A DNA stretch of 64,000 nucleotides from Wolfiporia cocos (Eukaryota; Basidiomycota; Agaricomycetes; Polyporales; Phaeolaceae): assembly GCA_029448655.1 (NCBI GenBank), contig JACCLO010000032.1, positions 62,001-126,000 on the forward strand. Direction: 5' to 3'. The notes beneath the pieces are model-generated. The model saw nothing but the letters and a program-made list of their open reading frames with translations. It searched no databases and was not told where the DNA came from. Within the stretch, counting starts at the first letter, position 1. Every line of letters starts with the position of its first letter. The translations under genes were made by a program, and so were the position numbers. Shown one piece after another: positions 54,587 through 64,000 of this stretch.

Positions 54587-55445
54587 TAGTGATGTGCCAG
54601 GCCCAGCTTTGGGCCATGAGCCGGGCCGGGCCAAGCTGGGCTTTACAGCATGGCTTGAGATGGCCCAGGGCCTGGCCTGAGATACAGGCCAGGCCGGGCC
54701 AAGCTGTTGAGCCCCGGCCTAGGGATCTTAATGGCTACAATATCTGGCAGGCACAATATAAGCCCATACAGGCCAGTTATATGCTCAACTCAATCATTGT
54801 GCACCTATCTTGTTTATTTAAAACTACAGAAAAGTCAAGTCCTCAACATTGAAGCCTGCCGCTCACTTTCGGGTGCCTATATGATTCCCCATATGGCAGG
54901 CACGCTACTGAATGCTGCACTGGTGAGTGATTATTTCACACTTAATCCTACTATAGATTGGAGGTGTCACGGAATATCTGGGGTTGGAATCCCAGGTGGC
55001 ACATATAATACCAGAAAGGCCAACCATGCCAAGTATTAAGCCAAATACTCAACGGTGCAATATAAGTGCCTAGCGTGGGAATATGAACTACACATATAGC
55101 GTGTCCTGCCTATAACAGCTGAGCTGTTATAGTGGCCCTTTTGGCTAAGGGGTGTTAGACGTATGTCTCCACAGACACTGGTCTGGGACTGCCAGTTAAA
55201 TCTGTGACAGGAGGATTCAAGGTTCTATTTCATCTGGGAAAGGTTTGGCAAAGGTGAATCTCAAGCTCTGAAGCTAAAGTGATGATTATCTTAGCAGTAG
55301 TAGGCCATGGTCGAGCCGGGGCCTAGGCTGGGCCAAGCCGTGAGCCGTCAATGAGGGCCCAGCCTGAGGTTTTGAAAAGCTGTGGGCTGTCCAAGCCAGG
55401 CCAAAGCCAGGGCTTTTGAGCCAGGCTGGGCCTGGCACATCACTA
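54587..55445. mobile_element. hAT-like MITE, copy B (609 bp net, interrupted by a solo LTR)
   Basis: Ends TAGTGATGTGCCAGGCCC and its complement, with an 8-bp target duplication GAAACAAC (54579-54586 and 55446-55453). Confidence 0.9.
54965..55209 (+). repeat. Solo LTR, 245 bp, of the miniature-element family
   Basis: Starts TGTCACGG, ends ATCTGTGACA, flanked by GGAGG (54960-54964 and 55210-55214). Copy C of the MITE at about 17357-17370 shows the empty site. The CATATAG box and TGAGCTGTTAT segment of the miniature element are kept. Confidence 0.92.
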
Positions 55446-55453
55446 GAAACAAC

Positions 55454-55789
55454 AATGTTGGACAGTGGTTTGTCTCATCCTTGGGGCGGGGAGGCAAACA
55501 TGCAAAGCATGTACAGCCTAAATTCTACAATAATAAGGGGTACCCTTATCTCTAAGGCACATCTTTCTGACTTGTTCAAGTATGCTAGTGTCACTGCATG
55601 GTATACCCAGCCGGCAATCGGATACGCACTTGCCTGGATGTTCCAACACTGGATTGCCACAGTGAATTTATCATGCCCAGGTGCTTGCCTGCATCATATT
55701 GCACCTGCATATAGCTCAGCTAAAACAATCCTCATGAAGTGATGCTATCATTTGTATGATTGTATTGTACATTGTACTGAAATGCTGTG
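55454..55789. other. No gene recognised
   Basis: One ORF (plus, to 55742) without domain signal. Confidence 0.35.
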
Positions 55790-56257
55790 TGACACAAACT
55801 TGACTGGCATACCTCTATCCCTGTCCTACCCCTATAAGTACTAAGACCCAGGGTACAACGCCGAGTTGTTGAGACAAGGCGAGGCGGAGTCAGGCAGCAT
55901 GCTGTAGTGATCAAGAGAGGAGGGCTATCACCCATACATCGAGAAGAACAAGTCTGAGGTGTAACCCTCAGATGACGTAGTATATATACATGTAGAGATG
56001 GCGTAACTACTGAGTCGCGGCCCACCCTAAAGGGGGCCATGCACGACGTCGCGATCGTCATGCCATAAGGTGTCATCTACAACTACATCATGTGAGCGGC
56101 CCGGCGGGGAGGACGGTCCGCAATCCCTAATCAACGACTCCTTATCTAATCTCCATGTCACGTGACTTCCTGTGCATCAGTCAATGCGTTCGACCCACGC
56201 AGAGGGCAAATCCTGAGTAAATGCCCAGCCAGGTGCCTAGCCTCAAAATTTGTGACA
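55790..56257 (-). repeat. Solo LTR, 468 bp
   Basis: Plus-strand ends TGACACAAACTTG and AATTTGTGACA, flanked by CTGTG (55785-55789 and 56258-56262). Confidence 0.9.
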
Positions 56258-56269
56258 CTGTGAGACTGA

Positions 56270-57060
56270 GTGCACTGCCTTGTGTCCGACCTCACCTCTG
56301 CCCCCACCTCCACCCAGCACTGGAAACAAGATTAAGTGTGCCTGGGCACTGCACAGGATAGTGTCTGAGACATCTCCTTGACCTTCTCTGCCGTCTCCGC
56401 CCCCACACCACAGCCATTCTTGGTCCCATTGGGCAGCAAGGGTAAGGGCCACACCCACAAGTGCACCTTGACATCCAATATGAGCCAGACTTGAGGTTAA
56501 TGTCCCAGCAAGTTTGCATGACCTTTTCATATTCCACTGTGGCTGGTGCACCGACACTGCAGATGGGCGCTTAGCATGCACCATGCCGACCTTTAACTGA
56601 AAGTAATAGAGCGATAATTGTTCTCACGCTCAGAGTATTTTCTCACATTTAGATAAAAATTATAAGTGATGAATCAGCAGGAAATTGTAAGCAGGCAAGA
56701 CTTGTGGCAACATTAGCCAGTGACCTCCTTCCATCCTGCATGCCTGCATACATTACCCATGATGTCTAAGACCTGCCTAGAAGGCCATGCAAAAAAGCTG
56801 AGAGTGCATGTACAAGGAAAATGAACAAAGACACACAAAGTGGAAGGCTCTCAATGATGAGGAAGATGATGAAGCTGAGACTGATGTTATGTTGTTGAAG
56901 GAGTTTATGGAGACAGTGATGGGTAAGATTGTAGGGCCATTTGAGCTCAAGGCCCAGATCAACATTGGAGATGATGATCTTCAACTTGATGATCAGGAGC
57001 ATGCATGCTGATACAGATGTACCATCTGTGGGACTGGCCCATAGCCAGGGAATATCTCCA
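56270..57060. other. Repeat of the cysteine-rich gene's 5' region and a short ORF
   Basis: 56470-56590 resembles 54340-54490 (shared GATGGGCGCTTAGC; minus-strand AKRPSAVS). A plus ORF at 56808-57011 is acidic (DEEDDEAETDVMLLKEF) and unidentified. An old LTR end with ATCTGTGGGACTGGCCC lies at 57010-57060. Confidence 0.45.
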
Positions 57061-57066
57061 ATAGAC

Positions 57067-57603
57067 TGACACAGACTCACAAATGTCTGTGGGACTGGCC
57101 CTGCTGGGAACCCTACACACCTATCGAGGTGCCACCCAAGTTATGCAGGGTTAAACAGAGTCACCTTATGCCTACGAAGGCAAGCCCCCAGATGAGCGAG
57201 TAGAGAACTCAGTAGTATGACTGGTGCAGACCCACAGCAAGATGCAAGAGAGGGGCCTAAGCCCATTGCTGAAAATCCAAAAGATGGGGATAAGCCCCAT
57301 CTGTCATCTACTTAAGTACATGACAGGAGCATATGTAGGGATGCCCTAAAGTACAGGCCTGTGCGCCGTAACTAAGGGTGACTGTAATGCTACATGTGAC
57401 TACAGTGGTGACCATGAACGTGAGTACCTGATACGTGTGCTGCCTGACTAGCACTAATCTACTGGGTCAGGTGATTCTACTGGCATCAAGGGATGATGTG
57501 AAGTAACTAAGCAGAGAGGGGCACGCGTGCACATAGCAGTGCCCATACTGTGATAGCGAGGAGTGAATTGTCCTAGGAATGCCCCTCTGGGCATTCTGTG
57601 ACA
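57067..57603 (-). repeat. Solo LTR, 537 bp
   Basis: Plus-strand ends TGACACAGACTCAC and ATTCTGTGACA, flanked by TAGAC (57062-57066 and 57604-57608). Confidence 0.92.
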
Positions 57604-57608
57604 TAGAC

Positions 57609-58991
57609 CATGACAGGTCCCAGGCCCCATGGCGTCAAGGGAAGGCAGGGCAACGAGCAGTCTTGTTGGCAGTATGGCGGGTTGGCAAGGTCTGACATCC
57701 CCAGACTAGCATGTCGTGAACTAAGAGCAGAGTGGCAGCCCAGTAGACAGCATGAAAGAGGGTGTCATTACCCTAATGTCAAGAATGCTAGACATGAGGA
57801 TGTAAGTCCTCATGCCAGTGCATAAGTACATGTGGGTGCACCAGTACCTAAGAGCTTGCCCAAAAGCCCCAGAGTCCATGCACGTAAACGTAAGCATAGG
57901 GGTAAGCATAGATGACAAGGCACCAGTAATGGTGCTGAGTCATGTGGCATAGGGATAGAGATGCCAGTAATGGCGCTCTGGCAATGACCACCTGACCCCG
58001 TAGATAGGCACTCCGGGGTAGTGCGCACCCATGCATCACTCACATTATGGTCACTCCCTGTCACTACAGTAGTTACATGCTCGCTTACATACTCTCTTAC
58101 CTCAGCCGTTAGGATGGTGCTGCACACAGGCCAGCACTTAAGGGTAGACATGTTGCGCTCCCATGTACATACTTAAAGGGTAGAGAGATGTGACACAGAC
58201 TTACATAGGTCTGTGGGACCAGCCCTGCCGGGGAATCCAACACATCCACAAGGGTACCATCAGAGGAATGCAGTGGTGACCAGGGTGACCTCATTGCTGA
58301 GGTGGCGACATGTGTTGCCAATGGTGCATCCCAGATGAGCAAGTGAATAACTCAGCAGTAAGACTGGTGTGCACCCTCAGACAGTATGAAGAAAGGGGCA
58401 TAGCCCAACATCGAGAATCTAAAGGATGAGGTTGTAAGACCTCATCCCGGTGTATTTATGTACATGGATCAGTATGCTATGACTACCTTAATGTAATGGC
58501 CTGTGTGCCATAACTAAGGGATCATGTGCTACCATGACCATATGATGTACATACTGTGATGTTATAATGCGGGTGACGGAATGTGTGCCCATCATAGGCA
58601 CTATCTACCAGGTAACGTGATGTACTATGTGAGATGGTTGACGTGGAGGTAACTAGAGGTATGAGGAGACCGTGCGCTCAGTGGAACCCCAAGAGACCTA
58701 AAGCGAGGGATGTAGGGTCAATATCTTGTGGTATAAAACCGTGACAAGATGGGGCTTACTCCCCATCTCTAAGATTCTTGATGTCTGGGCTGTAGCCCCT
58801 CTCTCACCACCTCATCTGTGTGTGTGCCAGTCTGCCTGGGTCTCTCCCTCCTCACCTTGCCCGTCTGGGTGGTACCTTAGCCAAGGGCCTTGCCTGCATA
58901 CCCATTGGCTTAGGATGTGCACTGATGCACTGGCTTTGGGGGATTGTCCCCGGCCTGTGGGCCGGTCCCACAGACTGGTGAGTCTGTGTCA
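57609..58991. repeat. Older LTR mosaic around a younger solo LTR
   Basis: 57609-58190 and 58747-58991 read as parts of diverged LTRs. The right part is plus-oriented and ends GAGTCTGTGTCA at 58991. Boundaries on the left are unclear. Confidence 0.5.
58191..58746 (-). repeat. Solo LTR, 556 bp
   Basis: Plus-strand ends TGACACAGACTTAC and AACCGTGACA, flanked by AGATG (58186-58190 and 58747-58751). Confidence 0.92.
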
Positions 58992-59161
58992 CTCTGCTAG
59001 ATGTGCAAGCTGAGCCCAGCACTCAGGCAGTTGCCTTCTAAGTCACAGATTTTATTGAGGAGTGGGCCTCCAATACACAGGAGCTTGCAATGGATTCAAC
59101 ATGTGTGTGTGCTATGCAAGCTTGCTACGTAAGTAAATTACTGAGATTGAATCTGTCTAGG

Positions 59162-60950
59162 GAACACAAACAGGACCAATTTTGGACTGTTTGGTGCAGT
59201 TGCAGATGCACATGGGTTGGGTATTCCACTTGTGTTCTTACTGATATCGACAAACAAGGAAGCCGATAAGGGTGTCAAGCAAGTTGTGCTTGAGAGATTT
59301 CTTGGTGAGCTGAAGGACCTTGGTGTCAACCCAGAATATACATTATCAGACAAGGATTGGTCAGAAATCAATGCAATGAGGAACACATGGCCACAGGCAA
59401 AACATCAGCTATGTTTCTGGCATGCACTCCATGCAGTGAAACAGTGCTTAGCAAAGAACAAGGAGACACCTGCATTCTATGATGTCAATGAAGCTTGCCA
59501 TGAGTTCTCTTACATCAAAGCTAACTTCATACCATACCTGCAACAGACAGGCTCAGTCGTTTGTTTATTTCCAACATTGTGGAATGGGACTTTATTCTCA
59601 TTAATTCATATTATATGTACTAGCTACCTGCCCCTCCTGTGAAGCCTCTCCATCGCATCCGGCTTCTCATTGATGGGTATCCATCTGTCATCACCTGTCA
59701 CTGCCCCCACTTAGACTCAAGCCCATCCCGGCAGGCCATCCTGCTGTGAAGAGTGAAACCGAAGATGCCAAAGACTTTGACATTGAACACCTGAGTGGCC
59801 AGGGCATACTCCCACCTGATCTACATGCAGATGAAAGTGATGAAGAAATGGGCTGGATAGGTCATAAACATGACAATTGGAATGATGCTGAGTGGGATTG
59901 AGACCTAGATGATCTGCAGCATCAGGTTGAGGAGTTTGCAGAAGCACTTGAAGAGCTCCAAGAAAGCTCACCTTGTGATGACAGAGCAATCAGCACAATG
60001 AAGCAAGCAAAGCCTGGCTATGTCTTTTGCCTGACACCACACCGACTGCCTATCCTCTAGCTTTTCACAAAGCATGCATCACAGCACCATTTTCTCCCTA
60101 AATGGCATGGGCAGAGCTGAACATCCAAGGACATTCGACAAGATGCTATTGATGAGATGTATCAACACTATAAACTCAATAATCTTCATGAGGTATGAGC
60201 TTACCTCTGGAGCTCCTGGTACTCGCATGATTGCTGGTGTCTCTGGGTGCATGTGGTGTACACATCAAGCATACCATGCAAGTGTATAACAATGATGGTT
60301 GAGGTGCTCTGGCAGAATCTCAAGCAGCTAGTTCTGCACTGCTATAATCACCTGCCCATTGATCTCACCATGCATGCAATCATCACAAAAGTGCTCCCGC
60401 CATATCAACTGACCCTTGCACAGATCATTACAAAGCATTGTGAAGGGCATTCATGATCACTTACCCATATGCAAGAAGCCTTCAGAAGGTCACGGGAACA
60501 TCTTGCTCAGACTCCAATTAACAGCATCTACAATACAGACATTATGACGTGGACATGCAACTGTGGAGCTCAGAAATATCATGTGTACCTTCTCTACAAG
60601 CACCTTGTGCAAGAAGTTTCCACACCTATACCATCATCGTGGTGGGTCACAGTGCAGTGGCTCCATGTTCAGCCATTCTACACCGTCATGGTGAATGGCA
60701 TAGTCGCACCTCCACCGGAGTCTACCAGAGATCATGCATGGATGGAGTGAATGCCCCATGTTCTGGTGCTGACACCATCTGGCAGCTGGGACGATCCAAT
60801 CATGCTTCAAGATTCCGACACCAAAGAGGCCCCTGTAGTGTCATTGCCAGTACTTCAGCAGATCATTGAGCCAAAAGTGAGAGACTCACCAGTTTGTTAT
60901 CACATTTCAGATACTCTCCTCGCCTCAAAAGGGCCCACCAACTGGTCGTG
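59162..60950 (+). pseudogene. Decayed MULE transposase with SWIM zinc finger
   Basis: The catalytic region reads FGLFGAVADAHGLGIPLVFL, YTLSDKDWSEINAMRNTW and the family signature QLCFWHALHAVKQ (59403-59441). Further pieces in other frames follow, including IEHLSGQGILPPDL, and the SWIM finger WTCNCGAQKYHVYLLYKHLVQ-type segment near 60550-60610, where the third Cys is Tyr. Stops and shifts at about 59638, 59901, 60456 and 60748 show it is dead. The enzyme would move Mutator-like DNA elements. No terminal inverted repeats of the parent element were found; LTRs lie on both sides. Confidence 0.85.
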
Positions 60951-61124
60951 ATGGATTGCTGCGCACATGAGCTGGCAGCGGCAGTGGGTTTGCAGTATGT
61001 ATATAACAAGTAAAATAGAGATATACTCACCTTCACATCCTAGCCTGACAATCAAGACCAAACAGACATAGAATATGCTATACACAAGTTGCACCAGGCA
61101 GCCGAGATTATTGAGCAGCAGAGG

Positions 61125-61727
61125 TGACACGGGAACATACTTGTGACCATGCTACCCATGCTAGTGGGGATGCCTCTATACCTTCTAACCTAGGCCTAAA
61201 GGCTACCCATCCTTGTAGGGGAGAACAGGATGGCTTGTCTATTGAGACGACCTGCCATGAAGCCCGAGGTACTGACCCATGAGTGTACCGGTATGCCCCC
61301 AGACTAGCAGGCTAAAGACAAAACTAGGAGATGCAATAAATAGAGACCCCCATGTCCAAGTAGGATGCAGCAGGCTTGTTGCAGAGCAGTCCGCTGGCTC
61401 ACACGCACATGCAGCAGAGGGTTGAGAGGTTCCCAGGGGACATGCCCCCTAGGCCGAGAAGAGTAGAACTGAGGAGTAATCCTCAGATTCTACCTACTTA
61501 TATACATGGAGATGCTACGTACTGTAGCTACAAGGCCTGACCTAATGGCGTGGCCTGTGCATACTGTGACTGTGTCTCACATGACTAGGTAATGCTGTAA
61601 CTACTCAGTGATGACATGTGACCATATTGAGATAAGATAAGTGAATGCTTATCTACCTATGCATGTGCATCTCCCTAGCGCTAGCCTAGCATTAGCGTAT
61701 ATCCTAGGGGTGGAGTTTCTGGTGACA
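61125..61727 (-). repeat. Solo LTR, 603 bp
   Basis: Plus-strand ends TGACACGGGAACA and TTTCTGGTGACA, flanked by AGAGG (61120-61124 and 61728-61732). Same family as 12205-12823. Confidence 0.92.
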
Positions 61728-61732
61728 AGAGG

Positions 61733-62099
61733 ACAATTGCAGAGCCATGTTTCATCTGATGTGCACTCCAAGTTGTGTGCTCCACAATAGAGTGGGTAGA
61801 GGACATAGAAGCTCATGTTAGCCACCACACTATGCCAGTGACTAATGTGCGAGGTTGCTGCCAAACACAATCCATAAATACAATTGGTTACAAGTATATA
61901 TGCTAGTAATAAGACTAAAGCTTGTGCGCATACCTGCATTGCCCCTCTAGTAGTTAACTTGTGCATGGTGTGGTGTGCACTAAGCACCCATCCACAGCAT
62001 CAGTGCACCAGCCACAGCAGAGTTTATAAATGCCATGCAAACTCGCTGGGACATTAACCTCAAGTTATGAGCCAGACCCTCTCATGTGTGAGCTCACAC
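61733..62099. other. No gene recognised; inverted copy of a host repeat
   Basis: 62035-62090 is an inverted relative of 56470-56520 (GAGCCAGAC, TTAACCTCAAG, CTGGGACATTAA). Confidence 0.4.
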
Positions 62100-63061
62100 T
62101 GACACAAAATGCCAAGGGTGTACCGTCATCTAGAGTTGTCACATAGAGCAGAACCCTTGGACTAGCATGCATAAGACTTGGAGTAAAGAGAGGACAAGCC
62201 TCATCATCGAGAATAACAGCTCTGTGACACAGACATACCCTGTGTCTGTGGGACTGGCCCTGCTGGGGATCTCGTATATGCTGCTGGCGTGTCCTAGTAT
62301 TGTCGTTGACTCTGGGTGCTCAGTTAGAGGGATGACAGCTAGGGGTTGTGGCATTTGTCCAGTCAAGTCAGATGAGCAGCACAGCAGAGTGGCCCATAGC
62401 CATAGAGAATGAAAGGGGCTGGTTAGGCCCAATTGCCGAAAATCCTAAGAATGAGGCATAAGGCCTCATTTGTCATACTTTATATACATCTGCGTGTACG
62501 CTAGTGTGTCTACCCTGAAGTGCTGATCTGTGCGCAGTAACTATGAGGTCAGGCATAACAGTAACTAGTCATGAGTATGTAATGAAAGTGTGACCATGTT
62601 ATGGGTAGAGGCACGTGCGCCTACCCTAAGGGCGCTGATCGACGAGTGGTGCAGGGTTGTTACAGTAACTACAGGACGAAGGGGAGAGGAATACCATAGT
62701 GTAGAGGGGCACATGCATGTACAGCAGTGCTCATAAAGCTATAGTGAGGGTGAATTCAACAGTAATATATCTGTGACACTCTGGGGAGTAAGCCCCAGAG
62801 TGTCACAGCTTAAGTACATGAGGAACACTGTCACTGTATACTAGAGACCCACCCTAAAGGCAGGGTCTGTGCGTATTGCTGAGTGCTACCTAAGTCATGT
62901 GCTGTAGTATCTAAGCTACTGACCATGTGACCATCTATGGGTGGGGCGACCTGTACCATTACGCTACACTGCTAAGTCCATACAAAGACACATGATGGGG
63001 TACTACCCAAGAACGTGGGTTTGAGACAGGGGGGGGGTACCTCTTTTCAGAATCTGTGACA
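62100..63061 (-). repeat. Solo LTR (about 403 bp net) containing a younger solo LTR
   Basis: Plus-strand ends TGACACAAAATGCC and GAATCTGTGACA, flanked by CACAC (62095-62099 and 63062-63066). Confidence 0.85.
62225..62778 (-). repeat. Solo LTR, 554 bp, nested in another solo LTR
   Basis: Plus-strand ends TGACACAGACATACC and TATCTGTGACA, flanked by CTCTG (62220-62224 and 62779-62783). Confidence 0.92.
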
Positions 63062-63394
63062 CACACAAGCCCTCATTGAATGTGTATGAGAATGAGAGTG
63101 AGGCTGAGTATGCAAATCCCCAGAGATGCAATGGTTGACACAGGCCAGGTGTGGGAATGGAGAAGCTCAAGGTGCCAAAGTTCAACACTGTTCTGCTACC
63201 CCCATCACTGAAGGAGAATTGTCTGCAGACGCTGGGCACACTTTCTGTTGTCAATCTTGTGCCAATTACTACAACTAACTTATCACCTGATGATGTACAC
63301 TAGCCAATCAGGTGTGAGTACTGGTTTGGCATGCCAAGTGTGGTGAGCATGTCAAGCAGCACATTGGATGTCAATTATGGAAGTGCAGGACTGA

Positions 63395-63625
63395 TATCAC
63401 AAGACGCACCATGGACCCAATGCAATGTGCTCATGAGTGGCAATATAGCCACTCCCCCAAAAGGGCTATGATAACAGCTTGGCTGTTATCAAGGGTCCGG
63501 CTATATCTGCAGTTCATATTCCCATGCTTGGTGCCTATTGTATTCAGGTCACCACCTTAGGGGGAATATACCCTAGTTACTGCTCCATAACGTCCTAGTA
63601 TCTAGCGTGACCTAGATTTGTGACA
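63395..63625 (-). repeat. LTR of the miniature-element family
   Basis: Minus-strand copy sharing the blocks TATTCCCATG..., CCCTTTTGG and the TATCACAAG end with 10802-11055. No target duplication, so it may be one end of a larger, rearranged element. Confidence 0.6.
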
Positions 63626-63793
63626 GAATTTTTCGAGCGAGAGTTCATGGCAATGGCTCTTGATACCTCCCATGTGGTGCCAGAATTGGATGAACCGATA
63701 CTCCGAGAGATTTGTAAAGCATTGCTAGACAACAAGGTCACTAAGGATTACAAGGAGCTTGTCACAAAGTGGCATAGGCTCACTACCATCTAA
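63626..63793 (+). pseudogene. Ty3/Gypsy fragment (RNase H-integrase linker)
   Basis: Encodes EFFEREFMAMALDTSHVVPE and EICKALLDNKVTKDYKEL, closely matching the linker of the element at 1-1440 (HKALLDNEVTKDYKGL). Confidence 0.75.
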
Positions 63794-63799
63794 TATACC

Positions 63800-64000
63800 C
63801 CCAATACCGAATAGGTAGAGTACAACACCTAGTTGCTAAGGGGCCTTGGGGCCATAGCGAGGCGAGGTGGGCACACAAGACCAGCAAGACTAAGAATGCC
63901 AGCTAAGAGGGGAAACGCCCCAACAACGAGATTGACAAGTCTGAGGTGTAAGCCTCAGACGACATACTATATATACATGAGGATGAGCGCAGGTGGGCCT
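63800..64000 (-). repeat. LTR fragment running off the right edge
   Basis: Contains the CTGAGGTGTAAGCCTCAG palindrome and CTATATATACATG seen in other minus-strand solo LTRs (for example 55790-56257). Confidence 0.5.

Noticed and set aside
1..64000. CRISPR arrays, bacterial operons, rRNA genes
   Set aside because: No regularly spaced direct repeats, no rRNA core motifs, and genes have spliceosomal introns.

Overview
The window looks like a chromosomal segment of a filamentous basidiomycete, most likely an agaricomycete. The evidence is a host MSH4 gene with about 25 introns of 34-64 nt, a basidiomycete kinase-like family, an adenylate-forming enzyme, an HpcH/HpaI aldolase relic, and very dense Ty3/Gypsy, hAT-like and MULE material. 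No species can be named from the sequence alone.

Layout. 1-12.8 kb: a minus-strand Ty3/Gypsy element (gag end, protease, RT, RNase H, integrase running off the left edge). It is split by a solo LTR (1441-2331) and by a complete 6.05-kb LTR element with two 1094-bp LTRs and no recognisable gene (2420-8472). A 920-bp miniature LTR element (10802-11721) sits at its gag end. 13-26.4 kb: two hAT-like MITEs and a complete 8.4-kb Ty3/Gypsy element (17643-26085) carrying a dUTPase, a chromodomain and an unusual third ORF. These insertions shred one host reading frame, which becomes continuous again when they are excised on paper. 26.4-29.6 kb: a kinase-like gene split by a solo LTR. 31.3-50.3 kb: the gene-rich island. 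A minus-strand coiled-coil protein (possibly a Red1/SYCP2-type meiotic axis protein) and an unrecognised minus-strand gene are followed by plus-strand MSH4, two or three unrecognised genes and an adenylation-domain gene. 51.8-64 kb: an aldolase relic, a cysteine-rich gene split by a solo LTR, a third hAT-like MITE (itself split by a solo LTR), a decayed MULE transposase and many solo LTRs, some nested.

The main result concerns the retroelements. In three different LTR families, 11-12 nt lying 25-35 nt downstream of a TATA-like box are the exact reverse complement of 11-12 nt lying 1-2 nt after the 5' LTR. This is the geometry of self-primed (Tf1/sushi-type) reverse transcription. The gene-less 6-kb element also carries an array of small RNA hairpins in its 3.9-kb internal region: seven with a T(GACA)A loop, three with a covarying inner stem around ACTTC, and three with covarying stems around AGYCC. 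It shares its polypurine tract and a terminal AGRGAC-loop hairpin with the miniature element. I read it as a structured, trans-mobilised RNA element.

Single-base frameshifts recur in otherwise well-conserved genes (MSH4, the adenylation gene, the aldolase, the gypsy ORFs). The two gypsy LTRs differ partly by homopolymer length, so some breaks may be assembly errors rather than real mutations.
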